64,000 bases of DNA from AWTP1-13 sp963832445 (GCA_963832445.1 CAWHUM010000018.1:124001-188000); one strand, 5' to 3'; positions 34,982 to 44,166 are shown, counted from the stretch's first letter. Made by a program: numbers and translations. The notes: a model not told the origin generated them from the letters alone.

Positions 34982-36661
34982 TCACATTCCGGAATAGTTC
35001 GGGCCGCCGCCGCCCTCGGGCACCACCCAGTTGATGTTCTGGTTGGGGTCTTTGACATCGCACGTCTTGCAGTGGACGCAGTTCTGCGCGTTGATCACGT
35101 AGCGAGGGCTTCCACCCTCCTCCACCCACTCGTAGACACCTGCGGGGCAATAGCGGTTGGACGGGCCGCCGTACAGGTCGTGCTCGGAGCGCTTCTGCAG
35201 CTCCATGTCGTTGACCTTGAGGTGGACGGGCTGATCCTCCTCGTGGTTGGTGGCGGAGAACGACACGCTGGTCAGGCGATCGAAGGTGAGCTGGCCGTCG
35301 GGCTTGGGATAGGCGATACGCTTGGACGACTGAGCGCTTCTGAGGCCCGCGTGATCGGGCTTCTTGTGCTTCAGCGTATAGCCGAGCCCGACGCCCGGCA
35401 GCAGCGTGTTGGCCCACATGTCGGCGCCCGACAAGGCGGTGCCGAGCACCGTGCCGAACCGGGCAAGAAACGGCTTGGCGTTGCGCACCCGCCTCAGATC
35501 GCGCGCGATCGGGCCCTGGCGCAGCGCCTGCGGGTAGGCGTCGAGGCTGTCGTGCGATCTGCCCGCGGCGATGGCCGCGAACGCCGCCTCGGCCGCGTGG
35601 ATGCCCGACAGCATGGCGTTGTGCGAGCCCTTGATGCGCGGCACGTTCATGAAGCCCGCCGCGCAGCCGACCAGCACGCCGCCGGGAAACGCCAGCCGCG
35701 GGATCGATTGCCAACCGCCCTCGGTCAGCGCGCGGGCGCCGTAGGCGATGCGCTTGCCGCCTTCGAAGGTGGGGCGGATCAGCGGATGCGTCTTGAAGCG
35801 CTGGAACTCGCCATAGGGCGAAATGTGCGGGTTGTCGTAGTTGAGGTGGACGACGAAACCCACCGACACGAGGTTGGCGCCGTAGTGATAGAGGAACGAG
35901 CCGCCGCCGGTGCGATTGTCGAGCGGCCAGCCGAGCGTGTGCTGCACCAGCCCCGGCTTGTGCTGCTCGGGCTGCACCTCCCACAGCTCCTTGAGGCCGA
36001 GGCCGAACTTCTGCGGCTCGCACCCCTTGGAAAGGCCGAACTTGCCGATCAGCATCTTGGCGAGCGAGCCGCGCGCGCCCTCGGCGATCACGGTGTACTT
36101 GGCCCTGAGCTCGATGCCGCGCTGGAAGCGGTCGGTGGGCTTGCCGTCCTTGCCGACGCCCTTGTCGCCGGTGGCGACACCAACCACCGCGCCCTTGTCG
36201 TCATAGAGCACCTCGGCGGCGGCGAACTCCGGGTAGATATCGATGCCGAGTTCGGTCGCTTGCTCGCCGAGCCAGCGCACCACGTCGCCGAGGCTCACCA
36301 CGTAGTTGCCGTGGTTGTTCATCAGCGGTGGCATGACGAGGTTCGGGATGCGCAGCGCGCCCGAGGGACCGAGGTAGTAGAAGCGGTCCTCGGTCACCGG
36401 CGTCTTGACGGGCGCGCCCTTGGCCTGCCAGTCGGGAATGAGCTGGTTGAGGCCGATGGGATCGATCACGGCGCCCGAGAGAATGTGCGCGCCGACCTCG
36501 GAGCCTTTCTCCAGCACCACGACGGAGATGTCGCTGCCGGCGGCGGCGGCCAGCTGCTTCAGGCGGATGGCGGTGGCAAGGCCCGCAGGCCCGGCGCCGA
36601 CCACCACCACGTCGCACTCCATCGCCTCGCGAGGCTCTGCTTCCGCTCCGTCAAGTGCCAT
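34982..36661 (-). CDS. Electron transfer flavoprotein-ubiquinone oxidoreductase
   Basis: 559 residues. FAD-binding motif CDVVVVGAGPAGLATAIRLKQ, then EVGAHILSGAVIDP and the ubiquinone-side region, and a C-terminal [4Fe-4S] domain with cysteines in NRYCPAGVYEW and QNCVHCKTCDVKDP. It moves electrons from ETF, reduced by acyl-CoA and related dehydrogenases, to ubiquinone at the inner membrane face. No ETF subunit genes are in the window. It fits with the several CoA-ester catabolic genes here. Confidence 0.96.
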   Translation of the reverse strand: MALDGAEAEPREAMECDVVVVGAGPAGLATAIRLKQLAAAAGSDISVVVLEKGSEVGAHILSGAVIDPIGLNQLIPDWQAKGAPVKTPVTEDRFYYLGPSGALRIPNLVMPPLMNNHGNYVVSLGDVVRWLGEQATELGIDIYPEFAAAEVLYDDKGAVVGVATGDKGVGKDGKPTDRFQRGIELRAKYTVIAEGARGSLAKMLIGKFGLSKGCEPQKFGLGLKELWEVQPEQHKPGLVQHTLGWPLDNRTGGGSFLYHYGANLVSVGFVVHLNYDNPHISPYGEFQRFKTHPLIRPTFEGGKRIAYGARALTEGGWQSIPRLAFPGGVLVGCAAGFMNVPRIKGSHNAMLSGIHAAEAAFAAIAAGRSHDSLDAYPQALRQGPIARDLRRVRNAKPFLARFGTVLGTALSGADMWANTLLPGVGLGYTLKHKKPDHAGLRSAQSSKRIAYPKPDGQLTFDRLTSVSFSATNHEEDQPVHLKVNDMELQKRSEHDLYGGPSNRYCPAGVYEWVEEGGSPRYVINAQNCVHCKTCDVKDPNQNINWVVPEGGGGPNYSGM

Positions 36662-36765
36662 GGGGGCGCCCCAAATTGCCAGCTCGTCTCAAGCTCGATA
36701 GGTCGCCAGCTTACCGAGCGTCAAGCGCGGACTGGGGGTGGGGTGCGGCGCGGCGGTGTCGGCAG

Positions 36766-37932
36766 CTACCAAGGCCTCCATACAACCCTCTCGTTGATCG
36801 CATAGAGCCTGCACGGCTGCCTGGTGACTTTCTCGCACAGCGCAAGCAACTCGGCCATCGCATCGGGTCGACCCGCAGCGGTGGCGCAACCTCCCCCAGG
36901 CGAGGTCGCAAAAGCCCTGGGCATGTCCTGATCGAGGAAGAAGTCGTAGGCCTCCAGGCACCTGCGCGACAGGTTCACAGCGGGGGGCGGCTGCTGCAGT
37001 TTGCGCAGCGCAAAGCCGATCGAGGTCAGAAAGCGATCGAGTTGGGGCCGCCAGTGCTGGCCACCAAAGGCTATGATGTCGTGGCCATCCTCCTGCAAGG
37101 GCGGCAGCATGTGGAATTCGGCCGTGCCGCCGGCCTCGACGTAGGCAGCGTGCCACGTGCGCGGCAGCTGTGCGCCCCACAGGCGGTCGTTTTCGGCATA
37201 GAACCAGATACTTGGGATGGCGCCTCGCCGCGCCGAAGCTACCAGCTGCAGCTCGATGTTTCGTGGACTGCAGGGCTGCTCGGGCCGCAACTGCGACCAG
37301 CCGCCGGCGCCCCCGGCGAAATTCACCAGCGCCTTGACGCCCGGCAGGCTTTCGCCTGCGGCGACGACCGAACCGAAGCCCCCAACGGAGACGCCCGCGA
37401 GAACAAGGTTCTCCTTGTCAATCCACGGCTGTGCGGCCGCGTACTCGATGGTCGCCCGGATATGCGCCGTGACCGAGGAGGCCAAGGGAGCAAAATCCAT
37501 CGCATCGCAGGAGCCCGCCGCGTACTCGGGGTCAATGCTCGTGCCGCTGGCGCCGTAGCCGATGCGCGTCGGGGCGAGCACGGCAAACCCCCGCTGCACC
37601 CAGTAGTAGCGCATGCGGTTGCGCCCAAACTCGGCGCGCGCACGAGGCGACCCGTCGCGGCCGTGACTGACCACGACCGCAGGAAAGGGGCCGGGCCCGC
37701 TGGGCTTGAACGTCGTCAGCACGAACTCACCCTTGTGCAAGGTCCCGCCCGGCAGCGTAAGGGTCAAGGGCAGCTTGACGACCTGCTCGTTCAGTAGCGG
37801 ATCGGGCGGTGGGTTGTTGTTCGGCCGCGCAGCTGCAGCAGGCGTGCTGTGCATACTGCCTTGGTTCGGCAGCTGGCTGATTGTCAGTCCAGAGACCGCA
37901 GCAGCAAAGAAAACGATGCCGGTTGCGCACAA
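36766..37932 (-). CDS. Exported alpha/beta hydrolase (dienelactone hydrolase/PET-hydrolase-like)
   Basis: About 388 residues. The start is uncertain; I use the TTG at 37932, just before the helix CATGIVFFAAAVSGLTISQL, which looks like a signal peptide. Triad candidates: Ser in LAGVSVGGFGS, Asp in YAENDRLWG, His in EDGHDIIAFG. PAVVVSHGRDGSPRARAEF supplies the oxyanion side. Paired cysteines in SCDAMDF and EQPCSPRN could form a disulfide in the periplasm. The frame is open all the way up into the next gene, so a fusion is possible, but a frameshift there is more likely. Confidence 0.75.
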   Translation of the reverse strand: MCATGIVFFAAAVSGLTISQLPNQGSMHSTPAAAARPNNNPPPDPLLNEQVVKLPLTLTLPGGTLHKGEFVLTTFKPSGPGPFPAVVVSHGRDGSPRARAEFGRNRMRYYWVQRGFAVLAPTRIGYGASGTSIDPEYAAGSCDAMDFAPLASSVTAHIRATIEYAAAQPWIDKENLVLAGVSVGGFGSVVAAGESLPGVKALVNFAGGAGGWSQLRPEQPCSPRNIELQLVASARRGAIPSIWFYAENDRLWGAQLPRTWHAAYVEAGGTAEFHMLPPLQEDGHDIIAFGGQHWRPQLDRFLTSIGFALRKLQQPPPAVNLSRRCLEAYDFFLDQDMPRAFATSPGGGCATAAGRPDAMAELLALCEKVTRQPCRLYAINERVVWRPW

Positions 37933-38015
37933 CCAACGGGACCTGGCCGACCACGTGGCGGTTTGAGCCTCTTCCCGAGATCGAAGCCTGAGCAGCGATA
38001 CCTTCGATTGCCCTT

Positions 38016-39120
38016 TCAGCGAGCGGCGACCAAATCCAGGCCGCGGACGACGCCGGCGACATCGCTTCTCGCGTAGCTCTCGCTGGAGCCGGCGTAGCCA
38101 AGCAGTCGGCGCCGGCGGTCCGACGCCCGCCCTCACGAGCGCCCGCGCTTGCCCAATCAGGCTGCGGGCGGCAGCGGCGTTACCCAGAGCATGCTCAGCG
38201 CGTGCGAGGAAGATCCGGATAAGAAGAGCATCGAACAACGGAGCTGCCTTGGCGGCCGCGATGGTCTGCAGCAGTGCTCTTCCCTCCCGGTAGCGACCAA
38301 GCTCGACAAGGACCGCTCCTCGGCTCCCTACGAGGGTCTTGACCTTGGGCCCGAGCCGCAAGGCCCGCTCGGACCATTCGTCGAGTTTGGGGCGCAGTGT
38401 GGGATCGCCGAAGATCGGTCTGTCGACGGCGAGCCCGTGGGTGATTAGCCAGTCGAGCGCGTACATCTCCTCCTCGGGCGTCAAATCGCCCCGGGCGACT
38501 TCTCGCTGCAATGCAGCCCACGCCTTACGGCGGCTTTCTGCAGTGTTCCGCATCTGATCGAGAGCGGCAGAATGCATGAGCCACACGAAGCCCAAAGAGC
38601 GCGTGCTTATTGGCGGTCGCGTCGTGCCCTCGCGGTAGGGCCTGATCTGGCGCGATCCCGCATAAACGAATGGCTCCGCCACGCTGGCGGCGATAACAAT
38701 GAGCTGCGCGAAGATGAGAATGCCCAGCTGCGCGATGACAACAGGGGTTCCTACGTTGTTGCGAAGGATGGTCGGCACGACACCTGCGAGATGGAGCCAG
38801 ATGATGACGCCGATCACGACGACGCTTGCGAGTGCGCCGCTGAGCAGATGAAGAAGCACTGCTGAGCGTTTCGGCATGCTCGGGGATTCGGCGCAAGTCA
38901 CCACCGCGCCCATGGGCACAAGGCGCACCTCCACCCGCATGTCGCCGATACGCCCACGCACCAGGACAGGCCCTCGCCCGATCACCATCCGGCGAATGGG
39001 AATCGACCCGACCCTGGCACACAGCAGGCGCCCCGTTTTGGACGCCAGCGCGCCGACAGCAAGTCCAAGGAAGAACAGGCTCAACGACACAAACAGAAAT
39101 ATCGGCAAAGTCTGACCCAT
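38016..39120 (-). CDS. M50-like membrane protein with altered HExxH site and helical C-terminus
   Basis: From the ATG at 39120. A first membrane helix (LPIFLFVSLSLFFLGLAVGA) runs into ASKTGRLLCARVGSIPIRRMVIGRGPVLVRGR, which aligns by eye with the M50 site-2-protease pattern HELGHxxxAR-G---RRxxIGFGP, but S27 and R31 replace the zinc histidines and K28 the Glu. Two more membrane helices (95-115, 127-147) and a soluble helical part follow (residues 190-330). Near 38105 the family-like reading moves frame to ESYARSDVAGVVRGLDLVAAR and stops at 38016. Without this shift it would join the next hydrolase as a 784-residue fusion. Function unknown. Confidence 0.6.
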
Positions 39121-39333
39121 GTTCCGCGAGACTTTCTTTGGTGGCGCAATCCCGGTTCGTCCCGCCTCGGACACAGGATTTGTCGGCCGCCCGAGAGATG
39201 CCGGCCCGCTTAGGCGGGTGCTAAGCGCCCAATGTGACGCAAAGACGTACTCCGGGAGCGGCATCGATGCCTTCCGGGCGACTTGTCCAGATCGGTTCCC
39301 ATCCGGTAAGGCTCTGAGGGAGGAACATTTCCG

Positions 39334-40191
39334 TTGCCGACCATGCCCGACAAGGCTCGAACCGACGCACTGGCGGCGCTGCTCGCCTGGTACCGCGCCA
39401 TGGGCGTGGATCAGCCGGTGGGCGAGGCCCCGCTCGACTGGCTGAGCAGGGGCGATCTGGCGCCTGGCCAGGCCTTCCGGCTGGCGCCGTCGCCGGCTTC
39501 GCCGCCAGCACCGCGGCAACCTGCGGCACCCCGGGCGCCGGCTCCGCCAGCCACCCCGCCGCCGCCGCGCCAGTTCGCCGCCACGCCCCCCGATGCGGCG
39601 GTGACGTCCGCCCGCGCGCTCGCCGGGAAGGCAAGCAGCCTGGCAGAACTGGAAGCGACGCTTGCCAAGTTCGACGGCTGCAGCCTCAAGGTCACCGCCA
39701 AGAACTTGTGCTTCTATCGCGGGGCGCAGGCGGCACGCCTCATGCTCATCGGCGAGGCGCCTGGTCGCGACGAGGACCTGCAGGGCAAGCCCTTCGTCGG
39801 TCGCGCCGGACAGTTGCTCGATAGGATGCTGGCGGCCATCGGCCTGTCGGAAGCGGACGTGCACATCACCAACATCGTCTACTGGCGCCCGCCAGGAAAC
39901 CGCACCCCGACACCGCAGGAGGCGCAGGTGTGCCGCCCGTTCCTGGAACGGCAGGTGGAGCTGGTGGCGCCACAGATCATCGTGCTGCTGGGCGGTGCCG
40001 CGGCCAAGCACATCCTGGATGTTCCCGAGGGCATCATGCGGCTGCGGGGGAAATTTCGCGACGTGGTTATCGGTTCGTTGAGCGTGCGCGCAATGGCGAC
40101 CCTGCATCCGGCGTATTTGCTGCGGACGCCTGCGGCCAAGCGCCTGGCCTGGCGCGATCTGCTGGCGATCAAAGGTGCCCTCGAGGCGTAG
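39334..40191 (+). CDS. Uracil-DNA glycosylase, family 4 type
   Basis: 285 residues. GGGAGGA sits nine bases before a TTG at 39334; an ATG at 39343 is the other choice. A Pro/Ala-rich leader (about 50-90) precedes the catalytic domain: LMLIGEAPGRDEDLQGKPFVGRAGQLLDRML (motif A), TNIVYWRPPGNRTPTPQE and the late MATLHPAYLLR (motif B). It removes uracil from DNA. Only three cysteines occur in the whole chain, so the four-Cys iron-sulfur site of classical family-4 enzymes is not complete, which seems common in alphaproteobacterial relatives. Confidence 0.88.
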   Translation: MPTMPDKARTDALAALLAWYRAMGVDQPVGEAPLDWLSRGDLAPGQAFRLAPSPASPPAPRQPAAPRAPAPPATPPPPRQFAATPPDAAVTSARALAGKASSLAELEATLAKFDGCSLKVTAKNLCFYRGAQAARLMLIGEAPGRDEDLQGKPFVGRAGQLLDRMLAAIGLSEADVHITNIVYWRPPGNRTPTPQEAQVCRPFLERQVELVAPQIIVLLGGAAAKHILDVPEGIMRLRGKFRDVVIGSLSVRAMATLHPAYLLRTPAAKRLAWRDLLAIKGALEA

Positions 40192-40306
40192 CCTGCGCTC
40201 TCGCCTGCGACCTCGGAGTGGCGGCGCCGCGACGCTCGCCAGGGCGGGCCTGCAACTGGATCGATTTGCAGCTGCCCGGTTAAGATTCGTTCAAGAAGCG
40301 TTGACT

Positions 40307-40924
40307 ATGATCCGGATCGATGGCGGCGCCACGGCGCTGCCTGGTCCTCTTTTTGGGGTGGTGAATTCGGTGCACGTGGCCTACCGCCATATTCGCCCTG
40401 TCTGCGTCCTCTATGCGCGCGCCACCGGTGACTATTGGGCCGCCTCCACCGCTGCCTGGGAAAGGCTCGACCGTTGGCTGGCCCGGCACAAGGTTCGCCG
40501 TCAGGTCGCGCGCGGGTTCGGCCTGTTTCACGACAATCCGCAGCTCACCGCGCCCGAGCTTCAGCGTTACGACGCTTGCGTGCAACTGACGACGGCGCTG
40601 GAAGCCGATCCCGCTGCGGGCATTGGCCGGCAGACCCTGAGCGGCGGTACCTACGCCGTGCATACCCACGTTGGAGCCTACGGGCCGATCGGCGGGCTCC
40701 TCTCGCATCTGCATCGCGACTGGGTGCCCAAGCAGGGCCTCGCGGTGGATTACGACCGCCCGTTCATGGCCATCCATCTCAACGATCCGCACGTGACCCG
40801 CGAGGTGCATCGGCGCAGCGAGCTGTGCATTCCGGTACTGCCGCTGCGCGACTATCAGCCCGCGGACGGCGTCGGCGACGAGGAAGGTCTGCCCTTCGTT
40901 CAGTCTGCCGTCGGCCGCAAGTAG
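40307..40924 (+). CDS. GyrI-like effector-binding domain protein
   Basis: 205 residues from the ATG at 40307. The Rob/GyrI-like small-molecule-binding fold is suggested by VHVAYRHIRPVCVLYARATGDYWAASTAAWERLDRWL, the FGLFHDNPQLTAPELQRYDACVQL block and the C-terminal RRSELCIPV. No DNA-binding domain is attached. Such stand-alone domains bind hydrophobic cationic compounds or inhibit DNA gyrase; which applies here is unknown. It lies 115 bases after the UDG gene and 65 before moaB-like. Confidence 0.78.
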   Translation: MIRIDGGATALPGPLFGVVNSVHVAYRHIRPVCVLYARATGDYWAASTAAWERLDRWLARHKVRRQVARGFGLFHDNPQLTAPELQRYDACVQLTTALEADPAAGIGRQTLSGGTYAVHTHVGAYGPIGGLLSHLHRDWVPKQGLAVDYDRPFMAIHLNDPHVTREVHRRSELCIPVLPLRDYQPADGVGDEEGLPFVQSAVGRK

Positions 40925-40988
40925 ACGCCCTGCCGCTATCGGCATGGCTCCGCGTGCATTGCCGAGCCGTTCTGCTAAGCTTGCCTGC

Positions 40989-41531
40989 ATGCCCAAGCTC
41001 GACGAAACCCGCCCCTTTGTTGCGGTGCGCATTGCGCTGCTCACCGTTTCCGACACGCGCGACATCGCGAACGACACCTCGGGCGACACCCTGGCCGGCA
41101 TGATCGCGGGCGCCGGCCACCAGCTCGCCGACCGGGCAATCGTCAGGGACGACATCGACGCGATCAGGTCGCGGGTCACCGCCTGGATCGACGACCCTCG
41201 CATCGATTGTGTGATCACCACCGGCGGCACCGGCTTCACCGGCCGCGATGTCACGCCGGAAGCCGTCAAGCCTTTGTTCGAGAAGGAGATCGAGGGCTTC
41301 TCGACCGTCTTTCACATGATCTCGTTCGGCAAGGTCGGCACCTCCACGATCCAGTCGCGCGCTTGCGGAGGGCTGGCGCGGGGCACCTACATCTTCTGCC
41401 TGCCGGGTTCGCCCGGCGCCTGCAAGGATGCGTGGAACGGCATCCTGGCGCACCAGCTCGACAACCGGCACCGGCCCTGCAACCTGGTCGAGATCATGCC
41501 GCGCCTGGAAGAGCACCGCCGCAAGGGGTGA
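40989..41531 (+). CDS. moaB: Molybdenum cofactor biosynthesis protein B
   Basis: 180 residues from the ATG at 40989. MoaB/Mog fold: IALLTVSDTRDIANDTSGDTLAGMI, then ITTGGTGFTGRDVTPEAVKPLF (the GGTG substrate motif) and the late LPGSPGACKDAWNGIL. It takes part in adenylylation of molybdopterin during cofactor synthesis or binds it. Other moco genes are not nearby. Confidence 0.92.
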   Translation: MPKLDETRPFVAVRIALLTVSDTRDIANDTSGDTLAGMIAGAGHQLADRAIVRDDIDAIRSRVTAWIDDPRIDCVITTGGTGFTGRDVTPEAVKPLFEKEIEGFSTVFHMISFGKVGTSTIQSRACGGLARGTYIFCLPGSPGACKDAWNGILAHQLDNRHRPCNLVEIMPRLEEHRRKG

Positions 41532-41571
41532 GGTCGTAAAATCGTGAGGTCGTGAAGTCGCCAGTCGTCCG

Positions 41572-42132
41572 TCAATCCTGCTTGGCGCGCTCCAGCGCCA
41601 CCAGCTCGCGCGTGGCGTTGGCCTGGTCGAACAGCGCGCGTGCCGCCTGGCCGCAAAACACGACGAACAAGCCAAAGCCGCACAGTCCTGCCGCTCCGCC
41701 GATGAGCTGGGGCAGACTGAGGAAGGGAATGCCGGCGCCAGGCAGCAACGATGCAAACGGCACCGCCACGCCGAGGAGCACGGTGAGCCAGCCAACGGCG
41801 CTGATCAGGACGGCCAGCGCCCGGCCGATGCGGTAGTGGTCCTTGGGAGCAACCGGGCGCCTGCGCGGCGCCCGCGTGGGAAAGGGCTTGATCTCGCCGG
41901 AGCGGCCGCCATCGTGCGCATGCGCCTGGCCGTTCATGTGCCAGACCTGCGACTGGGTGGCGCCGATGCGCCCTATGCCGTTGCGGCCCTCGGCGGCTTC
42001 AGATGTGTAGGCGTAGTGCTCGGTCAGATGGCGGTAGAACTGCATGGCAAGATCGAGCTTGCCTTCGCCTTCCGCGCGACGACCGGCCTCCAATAGCTGC
42101 GGTGGCGTGAATTGCTGCGACGTGTGCACCAT
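41572..42132 (-). CDS. Hypothetical two-helix membrane protein
   Basis: 186 residues from the ATG at 42132. The soluble N-terminus has a single TPR-like helical pair (QLLEAGRRAEGEGKLDLAMQFYRHLTEHYAYT). A basic linker (PTRAPRRRPVAPK) leads to two membrane helices (about 105-125 and 145-165) and a short tail. Similar proteins occur in rhizobia without known function. It follows the DUF2064 gene on the same strand by 63 bases. A GTG at 42150 is an alternative start. Confidence 0.72.
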   Translation of the reverse strand: MVHTSQQFTPPQLLEAGRRAEGEGKLDLAMQFYRHLTEHYAYTSEAAEGRNGIGRIGATQSQVWHMNGQAHAHDGGRSGEIKPFPTRAPRRRPVAPKDHYRIGRALAVLISAVGWLTVLLGVAVPFASLLPGAGIPFLSLPQLIGGAAGLCGFGLFVVFCGQAARALFDQANATRELVALERAKQD

Positions 42133-42195
42133 GGTCCTGAATTCCCGCACGGACCTTTAAAAAGAATACACGCTCGCCGCAGTGCTGTCGCGGGA

Positions 42196-42897
42196 TCAAT
42201 TCGTTCTCGCCGCAAATTGGCAGGGAGGCGTAACCCGGCGGCCGAAGCGCGCCGCGGTGGAGGTGAAATCGCGCGCGTCGTCGACGTCGGACAGGGTGGG
42301 GAGTTGCCCAATTGAACGGCAGTTCAGGTTGGCAAGAGTGTCGGTGAGGGCGTGCTCCGTCGACCAGCGTACCCGGTCGAAGGGTCTGAGCAGGCGCGGC
42401 CGACGGCGCAATCCAACCAGCCAGTAGCCGCCGTCCCTGGCGGGTCCGAACACCGCGTCATGGCCGCCGAGCAGCCGAAACGCTTGGGCGATGTGGGTGC
42501 TGCGTATTCCGGGTACGTCGGTGCCGATGATCACCACGGGCCCTGGCGGCGTCTCCTGCATGATGCGCTGCATGCGGGCGCCGAGGTCGCCTTGGCCCTG
42601 CCGCATCCGCGCTACGCCCCGTGGCCAGACCGGCCAGGCCGCGGCGGCGTCGGGTGCGATGGCGAGCGTCGTATGCCAGGCATGGCTGCCCGACACACGC
42701 GCCAGCAGGGCAGCGGTTGCATGGCGCGCGAACCGGGTGGCCGTGGCGACGCCAAGCTCGCGCGCAAGGCGCGTCTTGACCTGGCCGGCCACCGGCGCCT
42801 TGGCCATCACCACCAGCCGGCATCGAAAGGGCGCCGCACGTACGCGCGGCGCCCCCTTCTTCACAACCTGCTTGCGCTTGCGTGAGAGTCCAAGCAT
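42196..42897 (-). CDS. TIGR04282-type (DUF2064) glycosyltransferase
   Basis: 233 residues from the ATG at 42897. Basic leader, then CRLVVMAKAPVAGQVKTRLARELG, the family opening, followed by VVIIGTDVPGIRSTHIAQAF and AVFGPARDGGYWLVGLRR. GT-A nucleotidyl/glycosyltransferase fold. Relatives pair with TIGR04283 glycosyltransferases in arsenosugar or undefined glycoside clusters. The partner lies about 1.4 kb upstream on the same strand. No arsenic gene is nearby, so the product is unknown. Confidence 0.85.
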   Translation of the reverse strand: MLGLSRKRKQVVKKGAPRVRAAPFRCRLVVMAKAPVAGQVKTRLARELGVATATRFARHATAALLARVSGSHAWHTTLAIAPDAAAAWPVWPRGVARMRQGQGDLGARMQRIMQETPPGPVVIIGTDVPGIRSTHIAQAFRLLGGHDAVFGPARDGGYWLVGLRRRPRLLRPFDRVRWSTEHALTDTLANLNCRSIGQLPTLSDVDDARDFTSTAARFGRRVTPPCQFAARTN

Positions 42898-42951
42898 TGC
42901 CCGCTTCCGGCCCCGCAGCAAGGCCCGGTCAGCACCTGCGTGCGGGGGTGG

Positions 42952-43962
42952 TCAGAGCACCGTGCTCCAAGCGATTGGCGCGAATCGGTAGCTGTTGCCA
43001 TCCCTTTCTATGTAACCAGCCGATGGGAAGGGAAAGTGGAACCCCTGGATCAGCATCTTCTCTGCGGCTGCCATGTCGTAGAGCTTGCGGCGCGTCTGCT
43101 CGGCCAGCGGACCGTCCATCTCGAACGACGCATGCCATCCGGGATTGCGCACAAACAACAACCCGGGACCAGCGCTAACGTCCGCCTGGACCAGGACGCG
43201 GTCGGTGCCCGATGCAACGATGTGTGAAGTGTGGCCCAACGTATGGCCCGGCGTGAACACCGAGGTTATGCCGGGCACGATCTCCTTGCCTGCTTCGTAC
43301 GGCGTCACCTTGCGGCCGAGCGCATCGAACACGCGCCTCGAGTTGGCGTGGGTGCCCTTGACGAGTCCCTCAGGGGCGCGGCTCGCGTTGCCGTCGTCCA
43401 TCCAGTAATCCCATTCGGCTTTCGGCACCATGATCTCGGCATTCGGGAAGGCAGGCTTGTTGTCCGGTCCGATGAGCCCGTTGATGTGGTCGCCATGGAA
43501 GTGCGAGATGACCACCACATCGACGGACTTCGCGTCGATGCCCGAAGCGGTGAGGTTGGTGTGGAACTGACCAAGAGCACCCTTGCTCTGCTCGTAGGTC
43601 GCCTGACCCAGGCCAGTGTCGATGACAACAAGCTTGGGGCCGGTATTCACGACCACCGGCGTGAACGGGTAGACCGGCCTCTCCCTGTCCATGCCCAGGT
43701 ACGTGGTGGCGAGCCCTGCACTCACGGCATCCTTCTGCGCGTTGCGGACGAAGTTATCGGCCAACGGTGTGGGGCGCACGCCATCGGTCACAACAGTGAC
43801 CTCGAAAGCGCCGATCTTGTAGCGATAGTAGCCAGGAACCTGCTTTCCGACCGGGGGAGCAGCGGCCCGTGCCGGCAGACGCCCGCCCAGCGGACTGAGC
43901 GCGGTGGCGGTTGCTGCCAGAGCAGCGCCGGTGAGCACATTGCGACGCGTAAACTTGGTCAT
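42952..43962 (-). CDS. Tat-exported MBL-fold metallohydrolase
   Basis: 336 residues. Twin-arginine signal TRRNVLTGAALAATATALSPL, then a metallo-beta-lactamase fold with the zinc motif H154-x-H156-x-D158-H159 (ISHFHGDHINGL), a later GHTLGHTSHIVASG and a D in VLVQADVSAGP. It should work in the periplasm as a hydrolase, possibly a lactonase or ester hydrolase. It sits between two linked glycosyltransferase genes. Its upstream gap has a leftover second Tat leader (separate entry). Confidence 0.9.
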   Translation of the reverse strand: MTKFTRRNVLTGAALAATATALSPLGGRLPARAAAPPVGKQVPGYYRYKIGAFEVTVVTDGVRPTPLADNFVRNAQKDAVSAGLATTYLGMDRERPVYPFTPVVVNTGPKLVVIDTGLGQATYEQSKGALGQFHTNLTASGIDAKSVDVVVISHFHGDHINGLIGPDNKPAFPNAEIMVPKAEWDYWMDDGNASRAPEGLVKGTHANSRRVFDALGRKVTPYEAGKEIVPGITSVFTPGHTLGHTSHIVASGTDRVLVQADVSAGPGLLFVRNPGWHASFEMDGPLAEQTRRKLYDMAAAEKMLIQGFHFPFPSAGYIERDGNSYRFAPIAWSTVL

Positions 43963-44004
43963 GGCATTCCTCTCTCGGCGGACTGAACCGCGGTTCTTCC
44001 ACGA

Positions 44005-44166
44005 TCAACGACAGGGCGAAGACGGAGCTTCCACTGCCATGCCCGGCGGAGAGCCTGCCCTCCGCCAACCCCCACGCCGCTCAATCGTGTGTGGCGACGC
44101 CGGACCGAAGGCGGCCCCGGCCGCAGCGGCGGAGATGACAAATCCGCGACGTGAAATGCTTTGCAT
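44005..44166 (-). pseudogene. Remnant of a second Tat-signal protein
   Basis: From the ATG at 44166 the frame gives MQSISRRGFVISAAAAG, a textbook Tat leader, but after about 20 codons it degenerates and stops at 44005. A 15-base direct repeat GAAGACGGAGCTTCC lies at both ends (44018-44032 and 44228-44242), as if recombination removed most of a gene. The neighbour at 43962 also starts with a Tat leader, so the lost gene may have been a paralogue. Confidence 0.5.

Noticed and set aside
32303..36805. Long plus-strand frames opposite the TPR protein, esterase and ETF-QO
   Set aside because: Same shadow effect; the minus-strand genes carry all recognisable motifs.
39121..40107. Upstream extension of the M50-like frame across the UDG gene
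   Set aside because: It is antisense to the conserved UDG and has no protein-like content; the ATG at 39120 is the first sensible start.
41530..41571. Short repeats of the GTGAGGTCGTGAAGTCG type after moaB
   Set aside because: Too short and imperfect to call an element; may be simple slippage.
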